A stretch of DNA of 64,000 nt from Dermatemys mawii (lineage: Eukaryota > Chordata > Testudines > Dermatemydidae), in assembly GCA_007922305.1 (NCBI GenBank), contig ML677348.1, positions 23,094,667 to 23,158,666 of the forward strand, given 5' to 3'. The notes under the pieces are model-generated. The model was not told the DNA's origin. It searched no databases and saw only the letters and a list, made by a program, of their open reading frames with translations. Shown one piece after another: positions 22,099 through 33,227 of the stretch (position 1 is its first letter; the number at the start of each line of letters is the position of its first letter). Position numbers and translations under genes: made by a program.

Positions 22099-23416
22099 CA
22101 GACTCATAGGGTGAGACACGACTGCAAGGGTCATCTAATCTAACCCCTGCCAAGATGCAGGATTTGTTATGTCTAAAGCATCCAAGACAGATGGCTACCC
22201 AGCCCCCTTTTGAAAACCTCCAGCAAAGATTCCACAGCTTCCCTGGGCAGTCTCTTCCATTGTCCTACTGTTCTTACAGTTAGGAAGTTTTTCCTGAGAT
22301 TTAATCTAAATCTGCTATGCTGTAGTTTGAACCCGTTGCCTCTTGTCCTGCCTTCTATGGCAAGAGAGAACAACTTTTCCATTTTTTTATGGCAGCCTTT
22401 TAAGTATTTGAAGACCGCTATCATTTCCCCCACTTAATCTCTACTTTTCCAAACTAAACGTACCCAGTTCCTTCATCCTTTGCTTGAATGGCTTGCATTC
22501 CATCCCTTTGAACATCTTTGTTGCTCACTTCTGGATTCTTTCCAGTTTCTCTCCATCCTTTCTATATATTGGTTTCCAAAATTGTACACAGTACTCCAGC
22601 AGAGGCCTGACTAGCACCAAGTAGAGCAGCACTATCACCTCCCATGGTTTGCATGTTATGCTTCTGTTAATATAATCTAAAATTGCATTTTTGTTTGTTT
22701 ATTTATTTATTTACTTCTTTATTTTTGCAACAGCATTGCATTGCTGACTCATGTTGAGGTTGTGATCCACCACAACTCCCGGATCCTTTTCAGTATTGCT
22801 GCTGCTAAGACAGCTATCCCTCAGTCTGTATTTGTTCATTTGTTTTTTCTTCCCTAAGTGTAGCACCTTACATTTGTCTCTGTTGAATGTCATTTTGTTG
22901 TCTACAGCCCAGTTCTGAAGTTTATCAGGATCCCTCTGAATCTTAGCTCTATCCTCCAAAGTTTTGGCAACCCTCCCATCTTGCTTAGTGTCATCTGCAA
23001 ATGTGATCACTATGCGCTCTGTTCCTATATCTAGGTAATTAATAAAGATGTTAAATAACACTGAACCAAGAACAAATCCCTGTGGAACCCCAGCTGAGAC
23101 CTCCATCCATTCTGACATCATTCCATTAATAGTCACTCTTTGTTTGGGTTTGTTTAACCAATTATGTATCCACTTAATGGCAGTTCCACCAAGCTCACAT
23201 TTCTCCAGCTTACTTATCAGAATGTCATGTGGGACTGTGTCAAAAACCTTGCAAAGTCCAGGTATATTATGTCCACTGCATTCCACCAAATCAGTTACCC
23301 TGTCAAAAATGGAAATGAAAATGATTTGTTCTTGGTAAATCCATGCTGACTGCTAGTGATCACCCCTTCATCCTCCAGGTATTTGCAAATTGAATGTTTT
23401 ATATATTGCTCTAGTA
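22099..23416 (-). mobile_element. CR1 LINE, 3' half (reverse transcriptase and 3' UTR)
   Basis: The minus-strand frame at 22711-23289 encodes CR1-type reverse transcriptase: FDTVPHDILISKLEKCE, GVPQGFVLGSVLFNIFIN, then the catalytic TFADDTK and the NKMTFNRDKCKVLHLG block. Downstream is the CR1 3' region, with FRLNLRKNFL and GQWKRLPREAVESLLEVF at 22173-22433. The tail (reverse complement) is GTGTCTCACCCTATGAGTCT near 22096-22115. A T-rich run at 22690-22735 breaks the frame. It is degenerate and immobile. Confidence 0.85.
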
Positions 23417-23540
23417 CAGGGATTGGCAACCTTGGCACGTGGCACCGCAGGGTAAGCACCCTTAGTGGGCCCCGCCGGTTTGTTTACTTGCCAGTTTGCC
23501 GACCGCGGCTCCCACTGGTCGCAGTTCGCCATCCTGCGGG
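23417..23540 (+). repeat. internally deleted hAT MITE fragment inside the CR1
   Basis: CAGGGATTGGCAACCTTGGC through TTCGCCATCCTGCGGG matches the left arm of the complete element at 26112-26415, then stops. It separates the RT part of the CR1 from the upstream linker part at 23541-23870, so it inserted into or recombined with the CR1. Confidence 0.7.
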
Positions 23541-23870
23541 AATTTTGATATATTTGTAGAACTCCTTCTCGTTGTCTCTAACATTCCTTGCTAACTGTAA
23601 CTCATTCTTCACCTTGGCTTTTCTGATTTTGTCCCTACACGTTTGTGCTATTCCCATGTATATTTCTTTGGTGACATGCCTCTTCTTCCATTTCCTCTAT
23701 GTATCCCTTTTGTTTTTTTACATAACTAAAAACCTCCTGTGGCTCTTCTTACCTTTCCTCTGCATCAGAATAGCTTGATGTTCAGTCTCTAGTATTACAT
23801 CTTTTAGGAACTGCCAGCCCCCTTTGATGCCTTTTCTTCCTAACTGGTCTTTCCATGGGACCCTTGCCTA
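23541..23870 (-). mobile_element. CR1 LINE, endonuclease-RT linker region
   Basis: On the minus strand this reads RDKIRKAKVKNELQLARNVR, DNEKEFYKYIK and QLGRKGIKGGWQFLKDVILE, the charged linker typical of CR1 ORF2 between endonuclease and reverse transcriptase. It is collinear with the CR1 at 22099-23416 in order and strand. The N-terminal part of the RT is missing between the two. Confidence 0.65.
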
Positions 23871-24204
23871 CTATTTTTTTGAGTTGATTGAAATTCTGAA
23901 GTCCACAAGCTGTGATGGTTGGGGATGGATGTAAAGAATAAAGTCTACTACCCCCATCTTCTTCCACCTCTAAAGGAAGGTGCCATCAACAACCACTGCT
24001 GTGAGTTCCTTTCTTCTAACTCCCTCCTGGATTCTCTCTAATCTGACTTCTGCCCTCCATGCCCGCTCCAATTTTGCCTCTCCCCGCTGATCTGCTTTTC
24101 TCTCTCGTTGCACTGCTCGCTGTTGGCTTTGTTTTGCCAACACTAGGTAGAGAGAGGGCCTGATGGGGGTGACTGATATTTGTGTACTTCTATCTCCAAA
24201 CTTT

Positions 24205-24330
24205 GTGTGCTTTGCTTCTCTGATGGAAAGCTCTTTGGGGCAGGGATTGTGCCTGCTTGTTGCTATGGACAGCACCTAGCACATTGTAAGAGCTCCAAGA
24301 TACCCAACTATATAAACAATAATTATAATG
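24205..24330 (+). repeat. MIR-type SINE 3' fragment
   Basis: GAAAGCTCTTTGGGGCAGGG, ATTGTGCCTGCTTGTTG, CAGCACCTAGCACATTGT and an AATAATTATAATG tail match the 3' half of the SINE type seen at 6848-7100. Confidence 0.6.
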
Positions 24331-24549
24331 TTAATAATGGGATTTCTCAACCTTTTTTAATAGCATGAAATGAAATTTTTAATACTTATATTGTTAAATT
24401 GGGAAGATATGACACTGACATTAGCAGAATCCAGAGGCTGAGAGACTCCAGAACTGTCCCTTTGGCATCCTGCCTGGACAGAACCAATCCTTTAGTTATT
24501 ACTCTGGTCTGGTCAGTGCCACTGACTCAATAGTGGCAATTACAACTGA

Positions 24550-25760
24550 GACATTGGCTAAAGTCTTGAGGGCTTGAAGCAGACTGAAGCCACAAGCGGA
24601 GAATATCATTGCTGAAGAACAGCCTGGCTTTCATGCTGGAAGAAGTACCACAGAACAGATTTTCAACCTTCATGTTCTATCTGAGAAGTACTTGCAACAC
24701 CAGCAGGCCATCTATCACTTCTTTGTTGATTTCAAGAAGGCATTTGACAGAGCGTGGCATGAAGCTCTCTCTGGGAAATCATGAAGAAATACAATTTTGG
24801 TCGTAAGCTTATTCTTTCCATTAAACAACTGTATGCCAAGGCCAGCAGTGCAGTTCTCATCATTGGCACAATAGGAGATTGGTTTCACACCACTGTTGGA
24901 GTCCAGCAAGGCTGCCTTCTTTTGCCCACACTGTTCAACAACTACTTGGAAAGCATAATGACTGATGCCCTAGAACACGTATGTACAGTCAGCATTGGGT
25001 GGGCGAACAATCTAAATCTTCAGTTCGCTGATGACATTGATGGCCTGGCAGGCAGCAAAGATGAACTTGCCATCTTGTGAAACGATTGGATGAAACCTCC
25101 ACAAAATATGGCATGGAAATCAGTGCAAAGAAAACCAAGCTGATGACAAACAGATGTGATGGAATCAGCTCACATATCACTGTCAGTGGACAAGAGCTGG
25201 AGACAGTGAAACAGTTCAAGTATTTGGGGGCAGGCATCACTGATGAAGGATCCAAGGCAGAAATTTGGGCAAGAATTGTGCAAACAGCAGCAGCAGTGGC
25301 AAAGCTAAAGCCAATTTGGAGGAATAAGAACATCTCCCTGGAATCCAAACTGAAACTGCTGCACGCGTTGCCATCTCCATTTTTCTGTTTGCGTGCGAGA
25401 CGTGGACCCTTACAGCAGAACTTGAACAGAAAATACAGGTAGTAGAGATAAGATACTTCCATAAAATCCTGGGCATTGACTGTCACTAATGAAGAGCTCC
25501 ACGACATCATCACCCAACACACTGGGTCATATGAAGACCTCCTGACAACCATCAAGAAGCGCAAGCTGAAGTGGTATGGCCATGTAACAAGATCATCTCG
25601 CCTATGCAAGATCATCCTCCAAGGGACAGTGCAGGGGAAGGGAAGAAGAAGTAGATGGAAGAAGAGATGGATTGACAACATAAAAGAGTGGACAGGAATG
25701 GACTTTGTGGAGACTCAAGCACTGACACATAATTGTCAGGGTGGAGACGATTGATTGCTC
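24550..25760 (+). pseudogene. non-CR1 LINE reverse transcriptase remnant (RTE-like)
   Basis: Pieces in three frames give EEQPGFHAGRSTTEQIFNL, FVDFKKAFDRAWHEAL, VGVQQGCLLLPTLFNNYLE and QFADDIDGLAGSKDEL (the catalytic FADD box). These are followed by YGMEISAKKTKLMTNRCDGI, VKQFKYLGAGITDEGSKAEI and the C-terminal RKLKWYGHVTRSSRL...GRRSRWKKRWIDNIKEWTG segment. That C-terminus is characteristic of a widespread animal LINE group distinct from CR1. The clade (RTE or a related lineage) is uncertain. Frame changes near 24770, 25080 and 25440 make it non-functional. Confidence 0.75.
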
Positions 25761-26111
25761 ATCAGTGATGGTGCCCCAATGCAGTTATGGAAGTGATGAT
25801 GGTGAATGAGCAATGGAAGACCAAAGTATACGCTTGGTTGGTCAAAATTTTCCAAATGTCAATGTTTATTAAAAAAAATCAGTTTTCAATGGGAAAAAAA
25901 CCTCAAAATGTTTCATTGGACAATTGTTGTGGTTTTCAACCATCTCTAATGATTGGAAATGACCAGTGAAAAGACAGTATGAACACAAAGTGGACATAGT
26001 GTCACAGGATATGGCTCATTACACATTGACTCCATTGGCTATTATTCCATTTTGGTAAGTCAAATGTAATCGAAATAGCATACCAACTAAAATAACAACC
26101 ATAAACTAACT

Positions 26112-26415
26112 CAGGGATCGGCAATGTTGGCACGCGGGACCGCAGGGTAAACACCCTTAGCGGGCCCCGCTGCTTTATTTACCTGGCAGTTCGCCAATCC
26201 CAGCTCCCACTGGTTGCGGCTCGCCATCCTGGTCCAATGGGGGCTGCGGGAAGCGGCGCAGTGCTGGCTGCCATTTCCCGCAGCCCTCATTGGACCGGGA
26301 CGGCGAACCGCGGCCAGTGGGAGTCAGGATCGGCAAACTGCCAGGTAAATAAAGCAGTGGGGCCCGCTAAGGGTGCTTACCCTGTGGTCCCGCGTGCCAA
26401 TGTTGCCGATCCCTG
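26112..26415. mobile_element. palindromic hAT MITE with perfect 8-bp target duplication
   Basis: The ends CAGGGATCGGCAA and TTGCCGATCCCTG are exact inverses. The two arms stay complementary for about 140 bp each (for example GGGCCCGCTAAGGGTG against CACCCTTAGCGGGCCC), so the whole element is a near-perfect hairpin. The duplication AACTAACT flanks it at 26104-26111 and 26416-26423. CAGGG ends plus 8-bp duplication identify hAT. Non-coding, moved by an external transposase. Confidence 0.92.
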
Positions 26416-26423
26416 AACTAACT

Positions 26424-27414
26424 AATGCAACCTGTTTATAAAGCACAGAAGTAGAGACCTATGGCATAGATGTTAGGATAGTTGACCTGGTCTCTTTGAT
26501 TTGCGCGTGACACACCATGTAACAAAATATAAAGTATTTTGTGTGCCCCAGAGAAGTGCTGGTAGGAGCTTTATTTCCTGATCCCAATCAATCCTGAGAT
26601 GGATTGTGAAACATTAATATTTTCTGTCCTATGTCAGTATCGTCTTACTGCAGTGGCTGTTGCTACAAATTCTAACCTTTCCAAGATTCTGCAGTGAAAA
26701 AGTGGTGAAGCAGTAACAGCCTTTTTGCTGATGTTTCTGGAAAAGGATCTTTCCTCAGATTAAGTATGCGCGCTGAAGAGAAATCCCTTTTAGAGTCTGT
26801 ATATTGTTTTATAAGGAAAGTGACACAGTTTATTGTAGATAAAAAGGGTATTTTCCTATTAATTATTTTGGAAGAGTTATTAAGATGAAATTTTAAGAAT
26901 TTCTGTCACCTTTTCAGAAATGATCTGAGTTGGTTTAATGTAAGTCTGGTAACAAAGGACAATTTTCTGACCATTCATTTTTAAAATCATGAGATTAGTG
27001 TACAGTAGTTCTAGTGCATCAGATTCATTGTTATTTCTGTTATTAAAGAGTTAAATGGGTGGATGCTTTCAGTTTTTTTTATTACAAGTGATTATTTTGT
27101 TGTGTTACAATTGCATTCTTTAGCTAGAGAAATGAAGGACTTTACCAGCTGTGCCCTCCAATCTTATCTACTCTTGCTTATTCCGCCCTCTGCCCCAATA
27201 CTCTGCTCCAGCAATAATGCCCAATAATAAAACTGTGTTTGTCCACATTTCCTTTCATGGTGCTCCTTACACTTGAATGCTCCCCCCAAATCTGTCAGTA
27301 AAGTCACTGCATTTTCCTTGTTCAATTCCTCCTCAAGACTCACTGCTAGCATAGAACCTACAAGTAGTTATCTACTATTCACAGCTTAATAAACGACCAC
27401 TGGGGGAAACAAGA
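26424..27414 (+). other. intron, nothing recognised
   Basis: AT-rich intron between the hAT MITE and the CR1. The frames present are chance. Confidence 0.45.
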
Positions 27415-28530
27415 CAAAGTCCCTCACAAAAGGCTCTTAAACAAAGTAAGCAGTCATGGGATAAGAGGGAAGGTCCTCTCATGGATTGGTAACTAGTTAA
27501 AAGATAGGAAACAAAGGGTAAGAATAAATGGTCAGTCTTCAGAAAATAATGGTGTCCCCCAGGAATCTGCACTGAGACCAGTCCTATTCAACATATTCAT
27601 AAGTTATCTGGGAAAGGGGGTAAACAGTGAGGTGGCAAAATTTGCTGATAACTATCTTGAGTAGTTTTCTAAGTCCCAAGTAGACTGTGAAGAGCTACAA
27701 AAGGATCTCACAAAACTGGGTGACTGGGTAACAAAATGGCAGATGCAATTCAATGTTGATAAATGCAAAGTAATGCATATTAGAAAATATAGTCCCAACT
27801 ATACATATAAAATGATGGGGTCTAAATTAGTTGTTACCACTTAAGAAAGAGATCTTCATTGTGGATAGTTGTCTGAAAACAACCACTCAATGTACAGCAA
27901 AGAGAATGTTGGGAATCGTTAAGAAAGGGATAGATAATAGGACAGAAAATATCATATTGCCTCTATATCAATCCATGTTACGTCCACATGTTGGATACTG
28001 TGTGCAGATGTGGTTTCCCCATCTCAAAAAAGGATATATTGGACTTGGAAACGGTTCAGAAAAGGGCAACAAAAATGATTTGGGGTATCAAATGGCTTCC
28101 ATTTGAGGAGATATTTATAAGACTGGGACTTTTCACCTTGGAAAAAGAGATGTCTAAGGGGGGATATGATAGGAAGTCTATAAAATCATGACTGGTGTGG
28201 AGAAAGTAAATAAGGAAGTGTTATTTACCCCTCATCACAAGAACTAGGGGCCATCAAATGAAGTTAATAAGCAGCAGGTTTAGAACAAACAAAAGGAGTA
28301 TTTTTTCACATGTACAGGCAACTGTGGAGCTCCTTGCCAGAAGATGTCGTGAAGGCCAAGACTGTAACAGGGTTCAAAAAAGAACTAGATAAATTCATGG
28401 ATAGATCCATCAATGACTATTAGCCAGGATGTGCAGGGATGGTGTCCCTAGGCACTGTTTGCCAGAAGCTTGGAATGGGCGACAGGGGATGGATCACTTG
28501 ATGATTACCTGTTCTGTTCATTCCCTCTAG
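27415..28530 (+). mobile_element. CR1 LINE 3' fragment, decayed
   Basis: Plus-strand sequence follows CR1 ORF2: the GVPQ...P block (GGTGTCCCCCAGGAATCTGC), AAATTTGCTGATAACTAT where the FADDTK box has decayed, TKWQMQFNVDKCKVMHI, then NRTENIILPLYQSMLRPHVG, the PHLKKG block and TVTGFKKELDKFMDRSINDY. It ends abruptly after TTCATTCCCTCTAG. It aligns by eye with the minus-strand CR1 at 38216-39925. Stops and frameshifts throughout. Confidence 0.85.
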
Positions 28531-31500
28531 AACAAGAACTATTCAAAGTCAAAAGTAGTATAAGCTCTCGTGTTTCTAAAAGAACAGAAAGCCTGTTGTT
28601 TCCTATGGTAAAAAGCCACTTGTACCTGTTCAAACTGTGTGTGTTACTTGATTCTTGCCCAAGAGTTATCTTAAAACTTTGAAGTGATAATATACAGCTC
28701 AGAATAAAATGTTTTGAGCATGGAGGGTTAGCTGTCCAGGTCAGGTAGCTAAAGATTAATGCAAACTTCACAAGCCTCCTTGTAACTAGCCTCTAATAAC
28801 TTTGATGAGGATAGCAAGTACTCTGTAGCATTGCTTATACCTGTCACTTGAATTGGGAACCAGTTTTGTCACTTGCAGGGATTCTTACAATGTCTAATGG
28901 GATCTTGTTCAGCCAGCTTGCCAAACAGCAGTATTGCACACTGAGCCTCAAAGCCTCTCCTGGGCACCCAGCTCCAGTAAATGGGCTGAGCATATCCACG
29001 GAGAAAGAAGGGGAAGGAGTATTCCACCAGGGCCACATGTCTACACAGCCTGCAGCAGTGAGCCTCTGGGTCTGGGTCAACAGACCCGACCCTGCAGGGC
29101 TCACCCTGCATTCCAAAAGTGGCTATGTAAACCTTGTGACTTAAGCTGGAACTTGCGCTCCAAAGGTTAAGGTGGGAGTGGGCTTCAGAGTCCAAGCTCC
29201 AGCCCGAGCTGCAGCTCCAAAGCAATGTCTACACTGCTGTTTTTATGGCAGTAGTGTGAGCCTGAGTCTGTCAGCCTGGGCTCAGAGGCTTGCTGCCACT
29301 AGCTGTGTCGACATATCCGCTGGCAGTGAAAATGTCCACAGCTGTTATTCCAGCTAGGATAGACTGTGAAGCCCTACCACCTGAACTCCATCACAGATAA
29401 CAAGGCAACAGATTTACAGACCCAAGTCCCTTTCATCTGTGCAACAGCTTTTGGGGATTTCTCTTGTAGCTGGGTTAGCTGATGCACAGGAGTTGCACAT
29501 TCTTCCCACTGCCCTCCGCAAAGCAGTGGGAAAGTACAGGGTCTGTTGAGTTAGTGTCCCTTCTGTACCTTACAGAATGGGGAGTTATCCCTCTGGTTAA
29601 AGCTTCTGTGTGGAAGTCAAGGTTAACCCAGTGGTGGTGCATAGCACTGTGTAATGACTCTAGCTAAACATAAAGTGGTGTCTGTTGGTCAGCACGAATG
29701 TACTAATTTATACATTCAGTTGCCTTGGTACACTGCAAAGAAATCCCAAACTGCAACATTCGGAAGTTTGGTTCAGACCTCCCTCTGAATCAGAGGAGCA
29801 AATTTTGAAAAATACTTTCTATTGGAATGGAGGCTTGTGTTTGCTTGGGCTATTTTTCTCAAATGTAGTTATTTGGTTGTTATGAAGACAGATTCTATCC
29901 TATTAGTTGCCCATTAGACTCCTCATAACAATTTCTGTAGGGTAAATTTTATCATGGAAGAATGATTACATGCTTTTCAAAACAATTTAATTTGATATAA
30001 CAATACTGTTGCTGCAGCTAAGTCTTCCAGCGAGATACTGTGAAGGAGACAAATTAGATGCAACTATGAACCTATAGGTGTATTTTAATGACTACACGAT
30101 ATTTGCAATAATATATTTGTATTGTTTGCAAAATAATAAAAATTAATTGGGTAAAAAAAGATTTGTCCTGTCAAAAGTAAAGTATTTTGTTGCTTATGAT
30201 GTATTGAGATCTCCTGTTCAGGCAACAGACCAGTTTGACAAAGATTTTGAGTTATGTGCAATTACACAGGATACAAGGGACTCTTTATGCATTGAGGCCT
30301 GTTCAAGAGGGGCCTGAAGTTAAGTGGTATTTATATATACTTTCTTATCCTCTGGAAAGTAACCATATTGTTACTGTTGATGGCAACTAAAAATTCTGTA
30401 ATATCAAGCTTGAAATCATTTAATCAATTTTGTGCTCCTATTATAAAATATGAATAGAATTTTGGAGGTTTTTTTTAAAATTTCATAGTGATATCATAGT
30501 CCAAAAATGAAGACAGTACTGCATCATACTTTGCTAAGCCAAATGTCCATTTCTGCTGCCAACTACAGGAACTGTCAAAAGTAAAGTTCTTCTCTAGGAC
30601 GTTAATAGTATCCCTGAAATAACGGCTGTCACACTTTGCTATGTGTATTTATGCTCAGATAATTTATTTAAATAGTGTTCTTGGTATATGCTTTATAGCC
30701 TTCCACATTTTGCTATACAAATTTAGGCTTATATTGCAGACTGTGCAATTCATTTGGCAAATGCAATTTCCATCTCTGCATACTAATCGATTTCTTCACA
30801 AACACCTGCTATCAGTTATGATAATAAAAATGCCATTCTAAATTGGAAAGGGGCCAAATAGAGCTTCCTGAGGAATTGACTTCAGTATCTTTCAATGCGG
30901 CTAATGCAGTAATGTTTTTGTAGAGCCAAGGTTGGTGATTGTTGGGGTGTTGGGGTTTTTTTGAGCATTTGCATTTTATATAATTTTGCTCTCTTGCATC
31001 ATTTCTCTGTCTAAATGATTCCTCATAAACCGTGAATTTGCAGGGAGGCAGGAGTGGAGTTTCCACATTTCCTCTCTCTTGGGACCAGATCCAAAAAGCT
31101 TTACTTAGGCAAAACTTTCTAGCATAACAAGGCCTTAATCCTGACTGGAACCTCTGGATGCAACCATAGTATAAATATTAAACAGTCACGTCAGTTTCTA
31201 TAACATTGCTGGGCAAATGCTGTGAAGTCAATAAAGTTTTGCCAATTGAAGAACATAAGAATTTTGCCTTTGCACTGGATGTCAGTTTCTTACCTAAAAT
31301 CTATGTCTAAATTTAGCAGCCAGTCTATGAAGGGTGATTGAAATATAGAACAACAATTTATGGCCTCATCTCACTAGGAAATAACCTCTTGTTGACTAAG
31401 CCCCAGTCAGATGGTTAACCGCTAATGTACACAGAACAAAACTGTTTTCAGCACCATTATGCTTTCCCACATGCAGCAATTTCATGCCTGTTTTCAGAAA

Positions 31501-32040
31501 TGGTGAATCTCTAGTGGAACTCAGCAGACATTTTTACCTCCATATGTGACTCAGTGGTAAAATGCATGCATCTCAGCTTCACGGCAGCTTATGCTATCAG
31601 TTGTACTAGAATGACTGCACCATTGCTGAGACATAGGTAAGAAATTGTCAAGCGTAGATACCTCCCTTATAGAAAAAATGAATGGCTCCATGTTACATCA
31701 GGATTCAGTACACTTTCAGAATCCTTGTCAAAAATTCATTCACGACTAAACTGTTTCCAACACTAGTTTGAGGTGATGAGGTAGGAAGAGAATCATTGCT
31801 GACATCTGTTGTCAGTAATAGGTCATTTTCTGAAGTCTCTGTTAGGACATTTCTCTTGGGCAGAGGTTCTCAACCTCTCTCCTTGCTGTCAGCACTCTTC
31901 TACCAGCCAGTACACACCTGTCCTCCCATTTAGTAATATTAGGAAGGCAAAGTTGTCATGACCCACAGACACCTATTTGTAATTGCCATGCGGGTCCCAC
32001 TCTGCATGTCAAGAAATCCTGCTTTAGGATATTTATACAA
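28531..32040 (+). other. intron with only weak repeat hints
   Basis: Mostly AT-rich intron. At 28960-29400 a GC-richer block with CACATGTCTACACAGCCTGC resembles the TGTCTACAC MITE class, but its ends were not resolved. At 31862-31880 CAGAGGTTCTCAACCTC resembles a hAT left end without a matching right end. Confidence 0.35.
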
Positions 32041-32253
32041 GGCCTTGTCTGCACTAAAGAATGGAACCATTTGTTACTGAACCAGATTAAGTGTAAACAA
32101 GTGTCCCCACACTAGTCATACCAAACTGGTTTGTTTAGCTGCGTATTCACACTTGTGCTGCCCTAAACTATTTCATTTTCACTTCCTTTTGTCTCAACAA
32201 TTCACAGCTAGCTCCAAGAAGTGCTGCATCCTGGGAGATGTCACAAAGCCACT

Positions 32254-32419
32254 TAGGGCTTGACTGAACAGAAACGCTCAGGAAAGTGAATTAAGATCAA
32301 TTGAATTAAGGACATTTTGATTCTGAATAAGTTTGCCACACAGGAATTAAATGCAATTTAACTAACTCACTTTAATTTGGATGAATGTTCCTGAGTGTCC
32401 CCCTGTAGACAAGCCCTTA
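32254..32419. repeat. MITE with GGGCTTG...CAAGCCC ends
   Basis: The left end TTAGGGCTTGACTGAACA and right end CTGTAGACAAGCCCTTAG are imperfect inverses, with TTAG at both outer edges. An upstream related start, AAGGCCTTGTCTGCACT (32041), suggests a second overlapping or nested copy. Confidence 0.45.
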
Positions 32420-33042
32420 GTGTACTGTGGGGCATTAGTAGGGAGGACTAGTTGAACCACTTCAGCTTACCTGTGTGCACTGTTGCACTAAGCCAGTTGA
32501 AACTGAACTGATGAAGCTGTGACAGTGTATTAGATCTGCTATTTCTAATGAACTATTAGACGCTTTGTAAATCATTAGTAAACCATCTGAGATGTTCTTG
32601 TGTGTGGTGGACTCTCTAGACCCGAGAGTGGCTACTCATACTTGAGCTATATCCACACTACAAAATGTCTGGGCTCTGACCCACATGACAGCGGGACTCA
32701 GGCTCCCACACTCCACCTGCAAAGTCCATAGGCCTCTTTCAAGAGGGTTTCCTGACCCAAGTCAGACTCATTTCTCTGTGATTGGAAGGGGTGCTGGGGA
32801 ATGAACATTTGTCAGAGTTTGGGCTTAGTGTGCTGTGTAGACATACCCAGCATATTCTACAAATGTTCTTAAGGCTTTAACCAGTTAAATTTCTCTAGAC
32901 CAAACTTAAGAGTTGAGTGTTTACCTTGTATATATTGATGCTGCATCCCCTTTTGTCTGAATAATGCCCTCTATGTTATCAGCCAGCAAATGAATTGTCA
33001 TACTGATTTGATTTGTTTTTTGACACTTTCATTTTTTCGTAG

Positions 33043-33227
33043 CTCTAACAGCCCAAGCTTATGCACTGAAGGAGGAGAATGACAGCCTCCGATGGCAGCT
33101 GGATGCTTACAGAAACGAGGTGGAGCTTCTGAAACAAGAGAAAGGACAACTCTTTCGGACAGAAGAAAGTCTCACAAAGGACCAACAGTTGCAATTTCTG
33201 CAGCAGACAATGCAAGGCATGCAGCAG
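33043..33227 (+). CDS. ENOX1: ENOX1 internal exon (coiled coil, first part)
   Basis: This 185-bp exon lies between the acceptor TTTTTTCGTAG (ending 33042) and a donor GTACCA at 33228. Its first two bases complete the Ala codon split with the 1336-1453 exon, and the frame then encodes LTAQAYALKEENDSLRWQLD, AYRNEVELLKQEKGQLFRTE and ESLTKDQQLQFLQQTMQGMQ, ending in Q in phase 0. Heptad-like leucine spacing marks a coiled coil used for oligomerisation. The KEENDSLRWQLDAYRNEVELLKQE block is shared by ENOX1 and ENOX2. LFRTEE...DQQLQFLQQTMQGMQQ fits ENOX1. The donor is weak after GTA. Chance frames overlap on the minus strand (33045-33275). Confidence 0.93.

Noticed and set aside
22711..23289. 192-codon frame with FADDTK as a host gene
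   Set aside because: It is a CR1 reverse transcriptase fragment with the expected 3' UTR and tail on the same strand. It is not a host gene.
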